A program made the position numbers and the translations under genes. From positions 1,588,312 to 1,652,311 of the forward strand of contig NC_087084.1 in assembly GCF_026151205.1 (NCBI RefSeq): a stretch of 64,000 bases of DNA. The letters are read 5' to 3'. This stretch comes from Bolinopsis microptera (Eukaryota > Ctenophora > Tentaculata > Lobata > Bolinopsidae). Positions 11,601-22,884 of this stretch are shown here, piece after piece. How positions within the stretch are numbered: position 1 is the first letter of the stretch; the number at the start of each line of letters is the position of its first letter. The notes beneath the pieces are model-generated. The model saw nothing but the letters and a program-made list of their open reading frames with translations. It was not told the origin of the DNA and did no database searches.

Positions 11601-12861
11601 TAAATTTTTAGTAGTCCTCGTTTACTAGTGTACTGTAATGTTATACAAATTGTACTGTGGAAAATGGAATTGACGTGTTACCCAAAAGTGAAAAGTGCTG
11701 CAAGAAATCTACTTGGATCAATGAGGGGGGGTTCGTAGAATATAACTCGTAAAAATATATAGTCCGCGTTTTAAGCTGTAGGTAGTGGTCTCGCCAAGTG
11801 AGAGCTACTGTGTAAACTACGCAAACTAAGGCCATGCAGAATTAATGACTGCATGGTCGTCAAGTAGGTGCTCGCCTTCATCTTTGTCAAGGAATTCAAG
11901 AAACTTAAAGGAATATTTTGCCCTGTTTAAAAACAAGTACAGAACTTTAAGGCCATGCAGACTTACCACTGCATGGTCGTCAAAACCTTTCGGCCAGTTC
12001 TGCATACAGCCGCCTTTTTCATTAAACTAACGGCGATCTATATAATTTAGTAGTGTTATTGGTGTTTTATGGTAAAATGTAAGAATGTCCGCAGTTGTTT
12101 AACCACGGACACATCACGCCTATTTAAGTCTAGTTGCAAATAATGGCCGTAAAATATTCGGATAAATAATGTAAAAATTCCGCGTTAATCAGTAGGCTGG
12201 CATTGGACACAGTGCTTTGTCTTTTTGATTGAGACGGGTTCGACGTGATGAATATTGATTTATGAGTAAAATAAAAATAGTGGGGTGAACTGAGCGTGAG
12301 TGAATCAATAAGTTTGGCTTAAGCTGGTCCACTCGGTAACCGTGGTTTGTATTGGTGCCGTTAATTTGAATATGAGCCATATTCGATCTCAGAATTTTTT
12401 GTGTGGTTACTTTAAAATGCTGGCATTCTGGGGCGTTACAAAAGGTTTGCCTGTGGCCTCTCTTTTGCACATACGACAAAATGTGCCTTCCCAGCAGTAA
12501 CCACGTAGCCTGGCCTTTGGTTACCATAGTGTATCAACTCTCGCTTCATTACAAATACAATTATTATCAGAAATTATTGTCGTCAAAAAAACTGAATAAT
12601 TGGAAAATTCAATCACATTGGCCTTCGCCCTGTATTAAAATGTTGCTTTCTTTCTAGAAAGTTCGATTTCGCCATATATGGGCGTGGAACATTTTATAAA
12701 CTTATAAAATTAGCCTCGATGCTACTGCCTACATAACTTAAAATATTAAATTAACATACTTGTAACGATGAGTTGTGATGTGGATAATATATTGACGCAA
12801 TTACTGACCAGCACGGTAACACACAACTTATACAGTACAGTTACTCCTCAGGGCTCTATTT
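8610..12861. other. Non-coding interior of the LTR element
   Basis: No convincing gag-pol motif on either strand. The sequence has recurrent TTCGCC(A) words (for example near 9302, 11091, 11109, 11133, 12668). Two copies of a small hairpin, CCATGCAG..CTGCATGG, lie at 11832-11856 and 11953-11976, 121 bp apart. Confidence 0.5.
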
Positions 12862-13087
12862 CTTAGTTACTAATTTAGTAACGCCATGTATGGCCCGTTA
12901 TATCTCATTATGTTCTATCACATTTCGCCAAAAATTTTCCGCCAGAAGTAGCACATTTAGCTTACAATTCGTTACTTAGTTACTAATTTAGTAACGCCAT
13001 GTATGGCCCGTTATATTTCATTATGTTCTATCACATTTCGCCAAAAATTTTCCGCCAAAAGTAGCACATTTAGCTTACAATTCTTTA
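12862..13087. repeat. Tandem duplication, about 113-bp unit, two copies
   Basis: The segment starting CTTAGTTACTAATTTAG at 12862 repeats at 12975 with only a few differences. Each copy contains the TTAGTTACTAATTTAGTAAC near-palindrome and a TTCGCCAAAAATTTTCCGCC block. It lies inside the LTR element, near its 5' LTR. Confidence 0.85.
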
Positions 13088-13346
13088 CTAGTGCAAACTG
13101 AGCGCTTTTATGGAACGACAACTCTTACCTTGGTGGCCTGCAATGCCTCTTCTTGGGAGTTGTCCTCTTCTTATCCACTTTGTCGCCGTAATGTGGAGTA
13201 GAGATCTTTTGAGTTTGTCTTGTCTTGCTTCTGAGGTATTCTCTCTGTCCTTCTCGGAGTTCGTCAGAGAGATAGCCGTCTGTAGGATTCGTCTTCCTTG
13301 ATTGTCTCAACTCGTTACTGTGTGGGAAAGTTCTTTTAGAATCAGA

Positions 13347-13364
13347 GTCTCGTTTCAGTCTCCA
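13347..13364 (-). promoter_or_regulatory. Candidate tRNA primer-binding site
   Basis: On the minus strand, three bases inside the 5' LTR, the sequence begins TGGAGACTGAAACG. TGG pairs with a tRNA 3' CCA. The priming tRNA is not identified. Confidence 0.45.
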
Positions 13365-13367
13365 ATT

Positions 13368-14566
13368 TGTAGGAACCTCCCGTGGGAGTAACTACTAACT
13401 AGTCACTAGGTCTACGCAATTTATAGGGCTCCATCCTATAAGAACCAGTATAGGATCTAACTACGCCTGGTATATAGTACTGACTACAAGTCTTAATAAC
13501 TTGCGGTCTAACTACTAGTAGCTAGAGCGCTCTAATGATGACTAGCTTGAGGGTCTTCGGGATCGATAGTCTCCACCAGTATGGTGTTACTCTAATTCGC
13601 CAAGAACTTGTATCCTCCTGAAACTGTACGAGTTAAGCTTGTGATTAAATGCGGCTTGCTGTGTCAAGGACTCAAATTTACTGGTGGCACTGCACACTTT
13701 TAGTAATTGTAACGACTCAACTTTCAATCATAGTCTCAGAGACTTGCAATATAGCAGTTTTAGCAGTTGTAGTGTAAGCGATTAATGACAGTATATGAAA
13801 AGACCAGCAGAACATCTGGTCATCAAGGTAAGTAGTATCAAGTATCATAGTATAGTACAATAAAATATAGTATCGACCGAGCTAACCGACCTTAGGATGA
13901 GTAGGAGGGGTGGACAGTTGAAGAGCTGGTTCTCTAATCTGCATATCGCCACCGCAGCTTAAAGAGTCGACTTTCCTCAACAAGTCCGGAGATGAGTCCG
14001 ATCGCTGGCTGGAGATGAGTCTGATCATCTTCAGTCGCACGGAGGCAGAATCAGGGCGTCATCTTAGGGATAAGGGCAGGAACAGAGTAGAAGTGAAGAG
14101 ATCCAGAGGGTCAGTGCCGGAACGATCGGAGGCCGAGTGACCAACTCGAAGTTGGAATAATGGAACTGAGTAGAAGTAGGGAGAAGTCCAGGTCGTCATC
14201 TCGGATAGTCTCCCAGGTTCTGTTAATTTACCGTTTAAACTCAGAGGTCCGATAATTAATTGGTCGTATCAGCTCGGTTTATCTCGTCCTGTCCCGGTGC
14301 ACTGAAATATGAGATTTCGCCGTCAGGACACCGGTTCGGGGGCTCCGTGATTGGTTGCTATTCGTACGGTTGCCACGGTGATTGGCGCGCTCCACAGTTT
14401 GATGGAAGCCTTATCACTGCAACTCTTAATGAGCTTTCATTCGCTCCTAGACAGATGTCCCGTCCGGTCCATCACGGTATGAACTAGGTATGAAGTGTAA
14501 GTGTCAACTCCCAGTGCTCAGTTATTAACTGAGCGACAAAAAGAATAGGGGGCCGAGGTTCTTACA
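13368..14566 (-). repeat. LTR (5' LTR by element orientation), 1199 bp
   Basis: Direct repeat of 5573-6771, followed by the ACGCA duplication at 14567-14571. Confidence 0.9.
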
Positions 14567-14571
14567 ACGCA

Positions 14572-16961
14572 GGTATAAAACTTGGTACATTTGTTTTGTC
14601 GATATTTCGAGACGTTTTTGTAACAAAGCATGTCTTATTCAGGTGGAGATTGCTGGAGGATAGTGTACTGATGTGTGATGAGGACTTCGCTGTAACTTTG
14701 ACGATAGGACAAACTCGAGGTACGTTGTTGGTTTTGCTTAAAACTGCTCTGGATGAAATTTTCATCAAAAATAAATTTTCTCGTCACGATGTGATCCATT
14801 TTACTATCGAAACATTTCCTTACCATCACATGAGTCATGACGTACTGTTAGGTTCACTGTTGAGCAACTTGAAATTGGAGGCAGCCATATTTTTAAAATG
14901 GGGTGTTTAACACGGTCGGGTCCTAGCACACTTTCGCCCATTTTTTTCTAAAACGAGGTCGGGCAAGGGCCCGGGTGAACTCCTGTTCAGAGTATCTTGC
15001 TGTATTAATGTACGTATCAAGTTTTGGATTAAAGAATTAAAGTCAAACTACATCTTTCAGTTGGTAATCGGAGATAAACCCCAGGAGATCACATAGGAAC
15101 CGTGTGCTAAACGGAGCATAGGGAGTTTATAGTTGCAGAAACCTTCTTCAGTATTAGCAGCGTAACTTCTAGGTCAGTGTGCGCCCCTTTTTACAAGTCT
15201 AAACGTTTTGATACTTTAGAATTAATTATGGAATCTGCAAGATTTGTTCAGTTTTCACCATGCTGCCTGAATTAAATATGATAGGTAATATTTAACTCTC
15301 CCAGGATTTGGTAGGCGAGAGTTTTAAGACGGACCGGCCGCTATAAAAGAGGTAAAGCTCAAATTTATCATGATTTCTTCTCTATTGACAATTATCCCGT
15401 TCACATTTTCGTTCAATTTTGGTCAAAGTAATCAATTCGCCTGTTGCAGTATGTAATAGACGTAATCGTAAGATAAAATGTTTCCAATATAATAAGATCA
15501 CGAATCATCTAATTTGGATCTGGGAATTTGTGGGGTTTTGCAAATCTTTGCAAAATAAATATTGAAATTTCCCCCCCAATCTGATCATTACTTCATTTAA
15601 AGCCAATTGTATCCACTGAAACCAATCACGTGACTTGGGAGAAGCCCCGAGAAGTCTACTAAAATTCAGCTAAATAAATATCAGTAAATTTTCACCTCCT
15701 AGTCACCCGATCAGTGCTTGCCAATAGACTGGGCCCGACAATTAGAACTATCACACCCTCCCACAAATTTTTTGAGTAGAGCCAATCTCTACTCTGAACC
15801 GTAATCACGTGACAATTTCCATCCAATCCGCTTCTAGGCATTAGGTATTTATAGGCAACTGCCCAACTCCTTCACAACGTGTATTTCCCGCTATAAATCG
15901 CAGAGTTAGATAAACAATGAGTGACACGTCATTAATTGTGACAAGCGGATTGCAGACTTATATCCGGGTTGATTGATTTGTTAGAAGTTCAGCGTAATAG
16001 AGATTGAATTAGTAATCCATTTACCTGGAAGTTAATACGTTCCACGAATCGTGCTCACCTTGTAGTTTAACATCGAGAACACTGGAAAAAGGGAAAATAA
16101 ATAACTCAAATCCAACACCTCAGCTATATACCAGCCCTATGACGATTCACCGAAACAGTCAGGCACCCCCAGCTTCCATTGAGCCCCCAATTTTATACCG
16201 AGCCCCCACCTCTTACAAAAGTTTCAGTATTTGATCAGGAATCGTCTCAATCCGGGACACTGACCCAGACTCTTAGAGAAATAGCAATTTTTGCATCTCG
16301 TCAATTGTCATTAAGAGAGAGTGGGCGGGAAGCGTAGAAATTTTAGTGACAAATTATGCTGCTATTGGGAGTGTCAATCACAATCTATATTAAGTGTGTA
16401 CTGACATCGAGTTCTTTGGAGTAGGTATCAGCCGCTTAAAGTTAATGATATCACGAGCTTTATGAGTAGGTATCCGCCACAATTGACTAATTTCAAGGCT
16501 TTAGAGCCTTCAGTCACTATTTACTTAGGTATATTCAGAGTGTTGGAGGTGTCGGTCACTGTCTGTAGGTGTAAGTATCTTTATATTAGATGTGTTGGCC
16601 GCTAAGGACTGATATTAGTAGCTTTGGAACTTGGAAGAGACGACTTTTTGCTAACTAATCAGTACTGAAGATATAGTCAAACCTGGGTTGTGCCTATTCA
16701 ATGGTAGTGTCTGCAGCCACTTTGCAGCCAACTTCTAGAGCTAGAAATTTTGGGCTTATACTTTGGTTTTGATCGGATTGGGCCAATTTTCCGTTGTTTC
16801 GTGCATGTGATTTAAGCACTTAAGGGGACGCCCATTAATATTCTAGTCCGCCGTCCATGCAGAGTCAGACGCTATGTTATATGTTAGAGTTCCACATAAC
16901 TAAGATTGGGAAGAAATAAGAGACTCGATTGACCCGCACTTTCCAATCATCTTATCATGGC
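14572..16961. other. No recognised feature
   Basis: Right flank of the LTR element. A 104-codon plus frame at 14596-14910 has no recognisable motif, and I do not call it a gene. The rest is AT-rich without long frames. Confidence 0.4.
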
Positions 16962-18484
16962 CTCCATAAAGTGGGTTAAAAATTTTAAGCCTTTTTTAGG
17001 CCTTAAAGTTTCCATTTCACATTTATGATTTTAATTTAAAATCATAAATGTGAAATATGATTTATTTTGCGAGCTGCAGCAAGACGGCTATTACCCGTTA
17101 AATCATTGATTGATATGCAAGTCGAGAATAACGGTTTAATTTAAGAATGCACCCGTTTGGGTATCACTATTTTATCGTCGATGATTGTGTAATACTAATA
17201 ACAACTTTTTCAGATGGTAAAACTGGAGAGGTAGCCGATTTACACGGGGAGCAGGAGTAAGAAGAATACGATCTAAAGAGGACTCTGAAGGACGAGAAGG
17301 CCTCGACATCGCGTACGACTCTGTACGACTGAGGCAGGATAAAGACTTTTGGACGTATAGACAGGACTTTGAATATTGTTTTGAAATAATGGGTATTAAA
17401 ATTATGATACAGACTAGAGATTAAGTTTTGGGATAAAGTTTTGAACGAATAATCTTGTGCTTATGAGTTTTCAAGAATCCGATTTAGCAGAAGTTTAGAT
17501 CATGAAATGTTAAATTATCATTACTAGAGAAATTGTGTAATACTGTTGTTATGTTTTGAGTATTAAATGTTTTTAAAATGAGATGTTTTTCGACTTAAAG
17601 CCACATATAACTAAAAATAAAACGTGATCAATAAAACGTTTGATTAAAACTAAAATAAGCGATAAATTTCTACTTGAACTTGATCTGTACTAGCGAGCCT
17701 TTGAGCGCGCAAAAACATGCGCGTCTAATTCTATCACAAACGATCACGGTTACAATTTGTAGATTTAAGCGCCTGATCCACATGATGCATGATGCAAACA
17801 TTGCCATTTTCGGTCACACAGTAACTGCAAAACAACTATAATACTCTTACAAAGTCCTGCTTGAAAGGGTCTTCAGAATGAAGAGGATTCCTATACAGAG
17901 AAGAAGTTGTCAGCACTTCAATGTCATGTTAGTCACATGACAGTGAAAATCTGATCACATGTCCGTTACTTTGAGCTTTATATACTGCGTTACTTCGTGT
18001 TGCACTTTGCAGCTCACCTAGAATGTTTAAATTGGCAGTGAAATGATGAAATCGATATATCTTGCACTTTTCAGCCTCCGTGATTTCCTAGTTCTGCTTC
18101 TTTGTTTCTGTCGTCATAATGTGTGCTCCCGTCATCAAATCTAAACACCGTGTCCCTATTCAACGACGTGCGTTAACTTAATTTAGATTTGAGGCAATTT
18201 GAATCAAGATGTCCGAGGTTTCTTCATCATTATAGAATTAAGTGCTTCAGTTACTGCCTTGCATTGTGATTTGTTTTGTCTTGTGCCTTAGAAGCTGTAA
18301 TACTACCTCGGAGTTAGAGGGACCAGAACACCGTGGAAGAGGACATCTTCATTCCACACTGACGATTTTGGCCTCCTAGCAGTAGCACACGACGCCGGGA
18401 TAGACACGAGACAATAAACATTAAATTTTAAACAACATGATATGCACATTGGACTAATGATGCTGTTTTTCCCACTTTATGGAG
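16962..18484. mobile_element. Candidate DNA element with 14-bp terminal inverted repeats
   Basis: CTCCATAAAGTGGG at 16962-16975 is exactly inverted at 18471-18484. No clear target duplication and no ORF. A 43-bp near-perfect palindrome (17014-17056) lies just inside the left end. It could be a non-autonomous transposon or a chance pair. Confidence 0.35.
17014..17056. repeat. 43-bp palindrome
   Basis: A 21-bp arm beginning ATTTCACATTTATG is followed after one base by its perfect reverse complement, so it can form a cruciform or hairpin. Confidence 0.9.
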
Positions 18485-19115
18485 AGAATGCTTATGATTA
18501 TAGTTTCAATTAACACATTTTGAAGATGACTGGATTTATTGTTCATTTGCATGCTATGTATTGTATTTCGGTTTATCTTCACCCATAAAGGGTTTGACCG
18601 TTGGGAGCGGTATCAAAAAAAGTTACAGTTCAAGACTAGATACATGAGACGGCTCAGGTATTATAATTCATGCACGCGCACGAATTTATTTGGATATTGG
18701 CTGGCGTAAATTGCTGACAATTGTGTCATATATAGACAGGGATTTTACAAGTCGCTTTATTTGGTCAACTAAGGTCAAAATCGTTTCAAATTTTCAAAAT
18801 CTTTAGGAAATATGCCCTTCTGCTACGCATCACTTGGATTTTTTCCGCACTTGAAAGGCAAAAACGCCAGAGTCGAAAATGTACTTAAATTTCGTGAAAC
18901 GTAGGTTTTTGATGATTAAGACCTGTTCCAGTGGCCCAATTGCTTATATATTGTGCTGCCAATCAGAGGGACATATTTCCTATAGACTAGGAAAAGTTGA
19001 AACAATTTCGACTTTAATTGACCAAATAAAGCTACTTCTAATTGATTTTATACTTCCGGCCCAATTCGAGGGGGTCTACTAGACGCAAAACGACAGCATT
19101 TAGGCCGCGCATACG

Positions 19116-19130
19116 ATTGTACACCCCCTA
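19116..19130 (-). repeat. Right terminal inverted repeat (ATTGTACACCCCCTA)
   Basis: Exact reverse complement of 631-645. The palindromic array follows immediately outside, mirroring the left side. Confidence 0.65.
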
Positions 19131-19138
19131 CAGTAGTT

Positions 19139-19465
19139 GTCGCTATCCAGCGCTAGTTGTCGCCATCCAGCGCTAGTTATCGAACTGTTTTCTGCGATGG
19201 CCAGTTGCGCTGGCCATCGCAAACTATCGCGTGCGACAGTGTCGCATAGCCAGCGACAACTAGCGCTGGATAGCGACAACTAGCGCTGGATGGCGACAAC
19301 TAGCGCTGGATGGCGACAACTAGCGCTGGATAGCGACAATTATCGAACATATATATTTTGCGCTGGCCAGCGTTATCCAGCGCTGGATAGCGACAACTAG
19401 CGCTGGATGGCGACAACTAGCGCTGGATAGCGCTAGTTGTCGCCATCCAGCGCTAGTTGTCGCGT
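19139..19465. repeat. Palindromic array of AGCGCTGGATAGCGACAACT units
   Basis: Tandem and inverted copies of a roughly 20-bp unit (TAGCGCTGGATGGCGACAAC and its complement), with internal inversions around 19195-19255. It shares the AGCGCTGG core and a TTTTGCGCTGG block with 379-622. Confidence 0.8.
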
Positions 19466-19820
19466 TTTGACTATCGCAAAAGAACCGTCACCTGTTCTCT
19501 ACCATTCAACTTAAACACTTCTATTTTGGATAATTTGCGGTAAGTTATTAGCATATCATTGGTCTCAATTTTTTGTTTTGTGCGAACTTTATTGCGCGTG
19601 AAATTTGAATTACGTCATGAAGATTATGTGGAAAATATTTCAACATTTAAGTATAGTTTATATATATAATTTATATTTATTATATATATAGTTAAATTTA
19701 TTTTATATATAGTTTTTAAACTATATTTAAAAAATATTTAAATCAAAATATCGTGTTGTACATTTCACTTCTCTACAAATTTAATGCCTAAAGAAGTATT
19801 AGAACAATTTAAAATTTCAG

Positions 19821-20491
19821 ATGGATGCTGGACAGCAAGGTTGTATGCGACACCGGTTTTACTTACAATAAACACCATGAAGTTGTAATCTTTAAAATGT
19901 CAGAAAAAGAATATTCAACAACAAGAGTCCAGTGGAAAATCAAAGTTACTCACTCCAGTGCAGCTGTTGGATCTCTTTACTGTCGGGCACAGTATAGTTC
20001 TGGTAAAAGAGTTATTTTTCTATCAGGCTTGGGTTATTTTACTAATTGAAAATAATAGTCTCCCGAAAATGTTTAAATTTAAGATATGGTTTAACTCACA
20101 AACCTCTGCAATCTCAGGACATTCCATCGATACACCAATAAGTCATCTGAACGAAATAAGGATTGAAAGTGATATCGATTTGATAGTCCTGACTCCAGAT
20201 ACAGGAGCTGTGGTGACTTTTGTAACTCACGCACCTTCATCACCGCTGTCAAGGAATTTGGAGTGCTCTCTTGTGAGTGAAAATTAATAATATCTGTGAT
20301 ATCGAACATGCAATTTAAGAAATTAAAAGTAAACATCACAATTTATTGGCTTTTCACGATATGAAAAAGAAATTGCTGTTTTTTTATTAAATACTTTTCA
20401 AATTTTACAGAGTACAGCAATAGATGAATATAAAATAGAATCGTTCAAAATATCGCCCCCATCTGTAAAATATGATGGGCACCCAAACACG
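19821..20491 (+). pseudogene. Ig-like exon pieces (partial or degenerate gene)
   Basis: After an acceptor (TTTCAG, ends 19820) a frame runs to 20047 with an Ig-like ending, SLYCRAQYSS. From about 20027 another frame runs to a strong donor, CTCTT|GTGAGT, at 20272 and contains NLECSL. A third piece, 20411-20491 (after TTTTACAG, ending before GTAAAC), reads ISPPSVKYDGHP, typical of an Ig-domain start. The gap between the first two pieces (about 24 bp) is too short for an intron, so a frameshift or a wrong boundary is likely. A KRVIFLSG block resembles YRAVIFLSG in the gene at 33379-35323, suggesting a related neighbour. Upstream exons were not found. Function unknown; surface or secreted Ig-type proteins are the nearest analogy. 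Confidence 0.35.
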
Positions 20492-20794
20492 GTAAACACA
20501 TAGTGAACTATGTCCGCAGTAACTTGGACCCATTACATCGAATTAATCTAAATCCAAAAATTTATGAAAAACTATTTAATAACAAACAAATCCATGGTGA
20601 ATAACTGTGGATATATAGTCAAAATTGGTATTTCAATACGTCAAATTCCAGATACATTAGATACAGGTCTGATATGGTCATTAATGTGTGAGAAGGTGTG
20701 CGGTTGAAGTGTGATATGATGTTGAAAGTATAGGAAGGTAGATAAAAATTAATAAAACAAAAATAATAATAATATGGGGAGCAGAGAGACTAGG

Positions 20795-22281
20795 CTAGAC
20801 TGTTGTTTCACTATCCAATAAACATTTCCATAGATGCTTAGTGACCTCAGCTTTGAAAAGACTAGTAGACACAATCTGTCTTACCTGTAAAGGGAGTCCA
20901 TTCCACAGTATGTGGGTTCTGTAGAAAAATGATTTTGCCAGTGGGCTATTTGAGGTACATATGGTGAGTGAATTCTGACTTAACTTAGGTAAAATTGATG
21001 ACACAATAGACAGACTGTCGAGGTGGCAACGTCTTAGTCGAGAAGTGCCCTGATATAAAGAGAGATAGTGAGGCAGCGATACAGGAATTAAATTGTTCAG
21101 AACTTTGTGGAAAAAAATAAGATCATTCAAGTCAAACTTTTGAGACAATGGGAGAATGTCGACAAGCTTGCACTTTTTGACATATTGCTCAGGTGGATAA
21201 CTGCGGCCCTCTTCAGACAGAATCCATTTAATAGCTCTCTTTTGGAGACTTTCTAATTTATCACTAAGTGATTTATTACAAGGGCGCCAGATTATGGAAC
21301 AATTTTCGAATTGGCTACGAACTAGGGAGAGGTAAAGCGCCCGGCGACGTTTCAGATCAATGACAATATGGCCATCTCTTCTGACCATACCAAGTTGTTG
21401 GCAGGCCTTAGTATAAATTCTGTCGCACTGACTATTCCAACTTAGCTTAGGAGTAACATCGACTCCAAGATCTTTTTCTAACTCTACATACACAAGAGGA
21501 GAGCCATCAAGATTATATGCGAATGGAGGAGATAAAGATGGTTTTCCTGAAACAATAAGCACTTTACACTTTGCTGGATGGAATCGCATTTTGTTTCTAA
21601 GTGCCCAGTCAGAGAGATAGTCTATATCCATTTGTAAATTAGTATTATCAGAAGATGAATGTATTTTACGCCAGATTTTTGTATCATCGGCATACAAAAC
21701 AATATCAGTATTATCCGAAAGGCCAAGAGGAATATCATTGATAAACAAAACAAAAAGTAAGGGACCAAGGATAGAGCCCTGGGGGACACCAGAATTAACT
21801 GAGAGGGTAGATGACATCTCATTACCAATAACCACTCTTTGGTAACGGCCTTGAAGGTAATTGGTAAGAAATTTGAGAAGTGTACCATCAATCTTATATA
21901 AGGTCTTTAGCTTATGAAGAAGGATATCATGATTTACAGAATCAAATGCCTTAGCAAAATCAAAATACACAACATGATTAATAATGTTTTCGTTAAGAGA
22001 CAATGCCAGGCTATCACAAAAGTCAACCATATTGGTTGTGCATGACTTGTGCTCTAGAAAACCATGCTGCCTGGGATCAAGAAGGGTACTTGTCAAAGAA
22101 AGCAGTTTACGTTTAACAATGCGCTCAAAAACTTTCATGACTAAACAAGTAAGGGATATAGGTCTATAGTTTTCAACCTCACTTTTCTTACCTTTCTTAA
22201 ATATTGGGACAACATTTGCAAGTTTCCATTCTTGTGGAATGTAGCCACTGTTGTAGGATCCACGAAAAATGCATGTTAGAG
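20795..22281 (-). pseudogene. Reverse transcriptase domain of the non-LTR element
   Basis: Holds the RT blocks WKLANVVPIFKKGKK, NYRPISL, VYFDFAKAFDSV, SGVPQGSILGPLLFVLFIND and the catalytic YADDTKIW, followed by the usual C-terminal region (LGVDV, YLSLVRSQFENCSIIW, HYLSLYQG). The carboxyl part is intact to the stop at 20795. The amino side is cut by the insertion at 22282; sequence beyond 22281 in the same open frame comes from the inserted element. Confidence 0.9.
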
Positions 22282-22877
22282 TAGGTAGTGCGCCATCGAC
22301 AGTGAGCCGCGCGTGCCGACTGTAGGATGGTTTTTTAGCGCTAATTTCGGCCAGCACAATTTTCTTCAAACAAATAGATATTGAGTATCCTTCCCGACCT
22401 CCAATTGCAACAAAAATTGGTAAGCTTACTCATAGACTTACAAGGAAAGTGTCCGAAAAATTTAAAGCATATCCAACCATCAAACATTATGTTACAGCTA
22501 AAAGCAGCGTATTTTGCCCCATTTTGATCACTATATCAACTCCGATATCCACCAAATTTTTCGGACAGTTGTGAAAGCCCTATTGGAAGGTCGTCGCCAA
22601 TTTCCAGAATGATCTCATTTAAGGAACTGAAGATAAATCCGAATAATACGACAAAAATGCTCAAATTTGGACGAATTTGGTCAAATTACGCGACTTTTAC
22701 AGCTACTTTTGCTCCAAAAGCCGCGCACCATCAAATATGGCACCTAGGCGAAACTCACTGATCTTTCCAAAAAGGTATAACAAATTTGGTATTGTGAAAA
22801 TTCTCACAGTCTCTAGAAAACAGTGGTACAAAAATTTTTAAAATCCGAGCAAGTTTATTTTTATCGTGCACCCCCTA
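22282..22877. mobile_element. Non-autonomous DNA transposon (hAT-like) inserted into the RT
   Basis: Bounded by GTTAGAG on both sides (22275-22281 and 22878-22884), a 7-bp perfect duplication that may be a mutated 8-bp one. Ends read TAGGTAGTGCGCC and GTGCACCCCCTA. Removing it with one duplication copy joins GLAYPLT to CIFRGSYNS in frame, which proves the boundaries. The left end recurs at 43303 (GGTAGTGTGCTATCGACAGT) and the right end resembles the TIR at 631/19130. Confidence 0.85.
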
Positions 22878-22884
22878 GTTAGAG

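Larger units (their letters stand above)
5573..14566 (-). mobile_element. Complete LTR retroelement with env-like ORF but no recognisable gag-pol
   Basis: Two 1199-bp direct repeats (5573-6771 and 13368-14566) begin TGTAGGAACC and end GGTTCTTACA, giving TG..CA ends with an imperfect inverted repeat. They are flanked by ACGCA duplications. The purine tract GGAAGAAAGGGA, read on the minus strand and abutting the low-coordinate LTR (6774-6785), and a TGG-starting primer-site candidate next to the high-coordinate LTR (13347-13364) both set the orientation to minus. The LTRs look identical by eye, so the insertion is young. The 6.6-kb interior holds one long ORF, the env-like 7544-8485. From 8610 to 13367 I find no protease, RT, RNase H or integrase. 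It therefore looks like a non-autonomous (LARD-like) element mobilised in trans. Confidence 0.9.

Noticed and set aside
12189-12527. Possible zinc-finger/gag remnant (Cys-rich stretch on the minus strand)
   Set aside because: Cysteine spacing does not match a CCHC knuckle or an integrase HHCC finger in any frame.
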